A DNA stretch of 64,000 bases, from contig NW_025336598.1 in NCBI RefSeq assembly GCF_004798865.1, forward strand, positions 23,529,965 through 23,593,964, written 5' to 3'. The notes beneath the pieces were generated by a model, which worked only from the letters and a program-made list of their open reading frames with translations, was not told the origin of the DNA and made no database searches. This document shows, piece after piece, positions 58,280 through 64,000 of this stretch (within the stretch, counting starts at the first letter, position 1; every line of letters begins with the position of its first letter). Position numbers and translations under genes: made by a program. The DNA comes from Varanus komodoensis (lineage: Eukaryota > Chordata > Lepidosauria > Squamata > Varanidae).

Positions 58280-58620
58280 TCCCTTCCTTGCACGCTTAAA
58301 AACCTTCAGAAAGTTTTTTTACCTTCCTTGCGAACCTCTAGCCTTGCTATTTCACTTTCTTCTATCCCTATTTCCTCCTCCACTGAAGCCTCTGACATCA
58401 CTATTTTCCCAAAACCGATTTAGCTCACTTCCCTCCATAGCCTTGCTGTTTCCCCACTCCTTTGTCTTGCTGTTTCCCCTCTCTCCTTCCTTCTTTTTAG
58501 CTTTGCTATTTCTTTCCCCACCACTTTCCTAGGCCATTTCTCTCCCATTATCCTACTGCTTTGATAGTTCCCTTTTCCCTATCAGCCTCTAGTTTCCCTA
58601 TTTCCCTTCCCTGCCCTCTT
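58280..58620 (+). repeat. Pyrimidine-rich degenerate minisatellite
   Basis: The plus strand is almost purine-free over about 340 bp and repeats 'tagccttgctatttcacttt', 'agccttgctgtttccccact', 'tgtcttgctgtttcccctct', 'agctttgctatttctttccc' at roughly 30-60-bp spacing. The complementary purine strand would be in the SCFD2 transcript. Confidence 0.7.
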
Positions 58621-58689
58621 TAGATCACCTTTGACTAGTCAGGCAGCTAGTATATGATTTACTGATTTACTGCATCTTATGTGGCAGCC

Positions 58690-58760
58690 ATTTTATGATG
58701 GTGCCCCCTGGGGTTGCTTCCATTCTAAAATGTCTTCCTGGGTCCAGAGAGGTTGGTGAC
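58690..58760. mobile_element. Possible hAT-like end
   Basis: The complement of 58700-58768 reads 'taggggtcaccaacctctctggaccc', similar to hAT (Charlie-type) termini 'caggggtccccaacctttttggcacc'. Only one end is seen. Confidence 0.35.
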
Positions 58761-58897
58761 CCCTACTGTGTTGTATAGCAATATACACTCTGTGTGTGTG
58801 TGTGCATGTGTGTGTGTGTGTGACCCCTACTTGTTGTATAGCAATATACAGTGTGTGTGCGCGCACACACACACACACGCACACACACACATGTGTG
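58757..58897. repeat. Duplicated flank plus (GT)n, ending in a GT/GC/AC palindromic tract
   Basis: The flank 'tgacccctact' + 'ttgtatagcaatataca' followed by (GT)n occurs at 58757-58820 and again at 58821-58860, a duplication of about 64 bp including the microsatellite. The second copy runs on into a 47-nt uninterrupted purine-pyrimidine alternation at 58851-58897 with the self-complementary centre GTGTGCGCGCACAC. Confidence 0.85.
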
Positions 58898-58899
58898 GT

Positions 58900-59960
58900 A
58901 GCTAAGGACAAGAATAAGAGCAGCCCTCCTCTTACTGTTCACTGATCTTAGGATGTGGCACAGCCAATACCCACATGACTCAGCAATGAAGAGACCCAAC
59001 ACATGCTGGCAAATCTGGAGGTGTGGCCCTCACACCATGCCCCTCAACATGCACACAACACCACAACACCCCCAACATGTGAACACCAGTAGCAAAGGCA
59101 GGAAGCACACAGATTCACAGAAACCAAAGCAGCCCTGCAGTGAGAAGAGGAAGGCTTCAAATAGTGCAGTCTGCATACACTCCAGCCTCAGGAATCAAGC
59201 AACCTACCCTGGCAACCCATGGAACTAATCACCACCCATTCCACCTGCACTAGCCCAGCATGCACCCCCAGGCCCTTTTTAGCTCACCCCCTGCTAAATG
59301 CCTTGCACATGCCTTGCAGCAGCACCCAAATTTACTTCTGTATCTTGGGTGAGGCAATCTTAGAGCCCTACAGAGATGAAAGTGGAGGATCCCAATCAAG
59401 CTCCCTGCTGCAGCCTGGAAGGCCCATGATGAGGCCAGCAGAAGCCAGTTTAAATTACAGTGGGGAAGGAGAATCCTGTTCACTAACCCCAAATACAGAA
59501 ACAATACATGTGACAAATCAATACTTCTTATTGCACAGCACCAGGAGAGAAGTGGATCCTTCCAATATAAAAATCTCTGGATCATCACACTAGACTAGCT
59601 CTTTACCAGAGATAACATTTCTGTGACCTACTCTCAGGATAAACCCATAATTTACCATTGGCAGTAATAAATTACATGGCACTAAAACAATTTGCTTGTG
59701 TAATTATGCAGAAAGAGAGAGATGGTGTCATAGATGAGAGATTAATTCACATCTGGATATACATGACTTGTTTTTTAGCAGCTGTCTTAATTCAGAAACA
59801 ACAACAACACAACAAAAGAATGACTGCCCTGCTTCTCAGTAAATATACAGTATATAGTTCAAACAAACTGACAGAACTCTCATTATCATTTTAAATGCTT
59901 TAGCTCTGAAACTTGTCTATCAGCAGCATAAGTTTAGTTTAAGAAATAGACAAGCTAATA
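58900..59960. other. Anonymous intron sequence
   Basis: An A/C-rich patch at about 59035-59110 (acacaacaccacaacaccccc). The open frame at 59219-59593 has no recognisable features. Confidence 0.4.
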
Positions 59961-59961
59961 C

Positions 59962-60015
59962 AGGCAGTCCCCAAGTTACAATCAATCTGTGCTTATGAAT
60001 GGACTGCCATAAAGC
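59962..60015. mobile_element. Tigger-like element terminus
   Basis: 'tacaggcagtccccaagttacaatcaatc' resembles termini of Tigger-like elements (CAGGCAGTCCCCAAGTTACGAAC), flanked by TA on the left. No matching right end was found; poly-A and poly-G follow. Confidence 0.45.
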
Positions 60016-60025
60016 CTGTTAATTA

Positions 60026-60055
60026 AAAAAAAAAAAAAAGCTGGGGGGGGGGGGG
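60026..60055 (+). repeat. A15 followed by G13 homopolymers
   Basis: A run of about 15 A, then GCT, then 13 G ending at 60055. Such tracts are prone to assembly or sequencing length errors. Confidence 0.85.
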
Positions 60056-61744
60056 AGTAAAAGGGGAAAAAAGGGAAGCCTCCAAAGCATTGTCTTCCTG
60101 CTTCGCCATCTAGAGATTCTTTCATGTGTCCAAGACAAGGATTTCCTTGGACCTAATTGTCCAGTACTATCTTGATCTTCAAATAAAACTGGATGGCATT
60201 TGACACTTGGTTTCCACGCTGAGTCTTGTAAAGGGGTTTTTCCCTTTCTCATTACTTGGTATGGAAACACAGAAAGCTGCTCATGGAGCAAGTCTTCCAT
60301 TTGTCTTTCCATCCTTTCTTTTCTTCAGATGAACTCAGAAAATAAGAAAAGCTCTTAACCAGAGAGAATATAAAGATAAATGTGACAACCAGTTAAACAG
60401 TCCCTTAAGATACTAGATAAATGCTACAAAGCGGGCACAATGAACCAAAGAGCTCCCCATTTCCAAGCTGTAAGAAAGCAATAAAACTGTGAGCTGGGTA
60501 AGAGGGTCTCTAGTTTCTCATTACAAAAAACATTAGAAAATGTTTGGAATCAACTTGCAGCCTAGTGGTGGGGGTTTCCCTTTACTGCTACTGCAGTATT
60601 GGCTGCCCACCCCTCACCACACAATGCCCTGAGTCTTTTAGGATGCTGGTGATGAGCTGCCTACTCTAAAACTGTAAGAAAAGTTCGACAAGACTATTTG
60701 TATAAGAGGAGTGCTCCAGTTATTTAAAATCCTTTATATGTTATTTCTATGAGGTAATTCCTGGGAAGGGAGTGTCCTGATCACATGGAGGTTTAAACCT
60801 GCTTGTCTATATGCTTCTTCATTGTGACAACTAACCTAAGGCATTCTTTTCCAGAGTCAGGGCAAACACTGGGAGCAGTGCCATATTTCCTATTAATTTC
60901 ATGATGCCCTCATCCCAGAAGTAATGCAGGCAATGGGAATCTCTGGATTTACTATTACTAGCAAATTTTAGGATTTCCTAGTGAATAATTAGTTTCATTA
61001 ATACAATGTCTATTCTTCCATTTTTGAATGGTCATTTACAAGTTATTTACAAGGACATTGTCAACTGTCTGCCACTGAAATTGAATTATTACTTGGAGTA
61101 TCCATGTAGGTCTTGACACTGCCCTATGTACTATTAGTCCAAAGAGTAGTTGCTAAAAGCATTAGCAGAAACAATGGACTGTTACCATGAAATGTTATTG
61201 ATCATTGCATTTTGACAGGAGAGGCTGGTGACTCCTATGTCAGTGAGCTGCTTATGCATTGCAGTTTTTAATTCAAGCATTATAAGACTTATCTCTGGTG
61301 CTTCATGGTGGTGAACCTATTTGAGAGATGGAGTTTAGCATCATGGATGTTAAGCTCCTACAGAGCTTAACATTAAAGCTGCACTGGATGAGCAGCCCTA
61401 ACAACAGACTCACCTGTCCCACTGGCAGAATCGCCAGACTCCTTTGAACATGGGCAACAACATAAAAATAAGCATTTTGTCAAAAATAGGCAAATGATGG
61501 CCTGGTTTCCATGTAACAACTACACATCAGTTTAAAACCTAAGCGGTTGCCTGAGCAGGAAAGAGGGCATGCTGCCTGCATGCCTCTTCCACTTTTACTC
61601 TTCATAGCATGTGGCTGGGTTACCACTGAGTTCTTTAGCTCACTACAGGCAGTGTACCCTTGCATACCCAGCATCCCAACACTTTTTAAACTGATGAGCT
61701 GTTATATGCAAATACCCGGTTGACCTAACTTGCATATAATAGCT

Positions 61745-62165
61745 ACATATGATTGAATTAACTGTGGCTTGTTGAATCATAAGTTATGGTTACATGAGAA
61801 TCCAGAACTATGGATTATCTATGTGTTGTTACTCACAAATAACTAGCAATAGAGAGAACACATTGTTTGTTGTTAAGTTGTTTAAACCACAGGTTGTCAT
61901 TACATGTGAACACAGTTGTTTTGCCAAGCTACAAAAGTAGCAGACAAGAGCCATGGCCAATTTTGAAGTGCTGCAAAGGAAGGAGTAGTGAAAGATGAAG
62001 AAAACAACAAAGGACTGAAAAAAACAAATCACAATTTTGTCCAACAACCAGACAAACCTACCAGACAAACTCTGTGAAAGGCAACAAATTATGGCTCATT
62101 TAATTTGAATAAAATTTATTTAAACCACAGTTCAGCATTATGTGCTAACTAGGCCACTGGGTTCA
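61745..62165. repeat. Dispersed repeat with 'aaaccacagttt'-like words
   Basis: 'aactgtggcttgttgaatcataagttatggttacatgag', 'ttaaaccacaggttgtcattacatgtgaacacag' and 'aaaccacagttcagcattatgtgctaac' are the clearest examples in the window of the family also seen at 8360-8530, 17805-17890 and 28865-29050. The words occur in both orientations, as in a MITE with long inverted repeats. Family unknown to me. Confidence 0.45.
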
Positions 62166-63189
62166 AATTAAAGTATTTGTAAATTGCATTAAGTTGCACT
62201 GTAAGATCACTGCAAATTGAATTTGTATGTAATCCTTTCTGAAGAATCAAGATCAATATCACTGTTTCCCTTTAATTATATTTTGATTAGCTTTATTTTA
62301 AATAAAAATCAGCCAAGATACTTGGCTATAAATTCATGTTTAGGTATTTAGGTTTCCTATCTTCCAACAAAAGCTTCAGATTAGAGACTCAGTTTCATCC
62401 CAAAAGCCACACATTCATATACAAAAAGGCCATTGTCAGAAAACTCCCTAGTTACAATAAACAGTAAGGTCAGCCAAACAGTACTCTACCATATGCCAGG
62501 CACAATTTAATATGCAAAGATAACATACAACCCGCATATTAGGGATATATGTCTCTGCATGGGATTTTAAAAACTGTATTGTGTTCCCAGTTTTTTAATG
62601 ACTTATATGGATAAGTGAAAAACAACTTAGCTAAAGAATACAATCTGTTATTACCCATTTGTCAGTTGTAATCTAATGTCAGCATTCCTATAACTTTTGT
62701 AGATATTTCATCTACAACTAAACTTCAAACAAGGAATGCTTTACTGCAGCTGAAAGCTGGATCAAAGGTAAAAAAAGTCAGGCCTCTTTGCCATATCCAG
62801 CTGACCACTTTCTCCCTCATCCTCTGAGAACAAGTCACTGGCATCTGTAATTTTCTCCTCTTTCAACAAGAACAGTGGGAAAGATCCAGCAGTGCTTACA
62901 GAGTAGTGTTATAGCCATTCTGCTAGCTTAACCAACTGAGTACAACCAACATTAGTGCTTGCAAGTGCAATAAGAAATTTGGTGTTGCGGTTTTTCTTTA
63001 AACCAAGACTGTCAGAGAGGCAAGCACCTTGTTTCAACCAAAATCACATTACCAGGAGGCTTCTAGGAGTGCTATTTTATATATCATTGCTTTCATGCTC
63101 TGCTTGTTAGCAGTCCATAGCAACTGGTTGTCCATTCTGAGAACAGAATAGTAGACTAGATAGGCTTTTGCTCTGATTCAGTGAGACAA

Positions 63190-63540
63190 TTCTTATATTT
63201 ATTTATTAAGTAATGGACAGCATACAAATTTTTACATAAATAAATAAATTTATAAACCATGCCTATAGCCCTATTTAGGGCTCTCTGGGTGGTGTACATT
63301 TCATTGGTTTACATTTCATTAAAACCAACAATAAAATGAATAGCTCTATAAAATACTACAATACAATAATATGGACAGAGTATAGCAGCTTAAAACATCA
63401 ATTTAAAATTTCAAAAAATACATATAACAATAAAATATTTTTTTAAATACCTGGAGAATAAAACAGTCTTTGCCTGGCATGAAATGCCATCTTTACAATC
63501 TTTTTGGCACCAGGCAAAATAGTCCTCTTCTCCAGATCTT
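63190..63540 (-). mobile_element. L2/CR1-like LINE 3' end
   Basis: The complement of a LINE tail ('tttatttattaagtaatggacagc', 'ggctctctgggtggtgtaca') is followed by A-rich UTR and then 'gtctttgcctggcatgaaatgcc', 'ggcaccaggcaaaatagtcctcttctcc', which lines up with the ORF end of the copy at 14476 ('ggtctttacctggcgccgaaaaacc', 'gtgccaggcggacctctttgg'). Confidence 0.7.
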
Positions 63541-63760
63541 TTAACAATTGATTTTATATTTGGATATTATTTATATTATTTTTAGCTTGAAAATATTATT
63601 TATTTAAATATATTTAATGTATTGATTTCTGTTCTTGGCTGTGTATTTCTCTGTTTTATTGTATGTTGTTCTTTTATTGTCATTTTATGTAATATTATAA
63701 TCCACTTAGAGAGTCTTCGGACTAGTATAGTGGAATATAAGTAGAACGAACAAACAAACG
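63541..63760 (+). mobile_element. LINE 3' tail inserted between two minus-strand LINE pieces
   Basis: 'tgtatgttgttcttttattgtc' and 'taatccacttagagagtcttcggactagtatagtggaatataagtagaa' followed by 'cgaacaaacaaac' is a plus-oriented L2/CR1-type 3' end (..aaccgcttagag..ggtatataagt..aaataaata). Confidence 0.65.
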
Positions 63761-63764
63761 ATGA

Positions 63765-63990
63765 AAGCACCAGGTGGACTTCTTTGGACAGCCTATTATA
63801 GAAGTGAGGTACAACCACCAAAAAGGTCCTCCTTCTATTTACAATCTCCCTCACCTCTTTGCCAGATGGTTCTTTGGCCATCTGCCAAAGATGCCTGTGA
63901 CTCAGATCTTAAGGACTGGTATGGAAGGTGGCCCTTCAGGTCCTTATTTGGGGGGGGGGGGGGGATGACTCAGACACCACTTTGCAATTC
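63765..63990 (-). mobile_element. Decayed LINE RT C-terminus
   Basis: Read down from 63881 the minus strand gives GKEVREIVNRRRTFLVVVPH and FYNRLSKEVHLV. These are counterparts of MKEIRRVSTRRRAFSAVAPN and LWNSLPKEVRLA in the ORF at 14476-16035. A G15 tract at 63950-63964 interrupts it. Confidence 0.7.
63950..63964 (+). repeat. G15 homopolymer
   Basis: Fifteen consecutive G. Similar G runs occur near 271-283, 35457-35470 and 60043-60055. Confidence 0.95.
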
Positions 63991-64000
63991 TTTGTGATTT

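Larger units (their letters stand above)
53402..64000 (-). other. SCFD2: SCFD2 intron preceding the 53.2-kb exon (partial)
   Basis: At least 10.6 kb of the intron upstream of the 176-nt exon, open at the right edge. The preceding exon (coding for the segment before GRVTPEQ) was searched for by eye and not found. The content is microsatellites, MIR, LINE tails and long anonymous stretches (53430-56180, 56540-57065, 57150-58090, 60060-61740, 62170-63185). Confidence 0.85.

Noticed and set aside
58690-59002. Overlapping minus-strand open frames rich in Cys-Val and Thr-His
   Set aside because: They are translations of GT/CA microsatellites.
60019-60312. 97-codon minus-strand open frame possibly from a Tigger transposase
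   Set aside because: No DDE-type or helix-turn-helix residues were recognisable, and the poly-Pro/Phe end is a homopolymer translation.

Overview
The window reads as intronic sequence of one vertebrate gene and most probably comes from a squamate reptile (lizard or snake). Its overall composition is AT-rich. No bacterial-style gene packing is present. The repeats are a typical reptilian mixture: CR1/L2/L3-type LINEs, tRNA-derived SINEs, hAT-like and Tigger-like MITEs, and a BovB (RTE-clade) LINE. BovB together with this CR1 and SINE set is the main reason for placing it in Squamata. The species cannot be told from the sequence.

The host gene is SCFD2 (Sec1 family domain containing 2), on the minus strand across the whole window. 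Two coding exons are visible and are consecutive in the protein: 53226-53401 (176 nt) and 31558-31807 (250 nt). Both have consensus acceptors and donors, and their phases agree (1-nt split codon, then phase 0, then 1-nt split codon). The intron between them is about 21.4 kb. More than 10.5 kb of the preceding intron lies to the right and more than 31.5 kb of the following intron to the left. No other SCFD2 exon and no nested gene was recognised.

Layout. 1-480: C-rich then G-rich inverted minisatellite next to a Tigger-like terminal repeat. 735-13.6 kb: decayed LINE, SINE and MITE pieces. 13.5-16.05 kb: a cluster with a BovB/Sauria-type 3' tail, a CR1 3' end, and a young 5'-truncated CR1/L3-type LINE with an unbroken 519-residue reverse transcriptase ORF (14476-16035). 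16.8-31.3 kb: SINEs, a foldback hAT-like element, a Tigger-like element holding a 100-N gap, and mostly anonymous intron. 33.3-33.9 kb: a nested SINE/CR1/CR1 stack. 45.6-48.1 kb: a long BovB copy with 5' leader, a complete-looking endonuclease domain and a reverse transcriptase cut off at its catalytic YADD box. 48.6-53.15 kb: decayed CR1 and L2-like LINEs and a second 100-N gap flanked by a perfect 47-bp direct duplication. 56-60 kb: microsatellites, a second near-identical CR1/L3 tail, MIR and minisatellites. 63.2-64 kb: three abutting LINE fragments in alternating orientation.

Nothing here looks like a new multi-gene system. The points most worth a second look are the BovB copy (a lineage known for horizontal transfer) and its atypical 3' loss, the intact CR1-type reverse transcriptase ORF, the two suspicious assembly gaps, the nested insertions that allow relative dating, and several candidate non-B-DNA or slippage-prone tracts.
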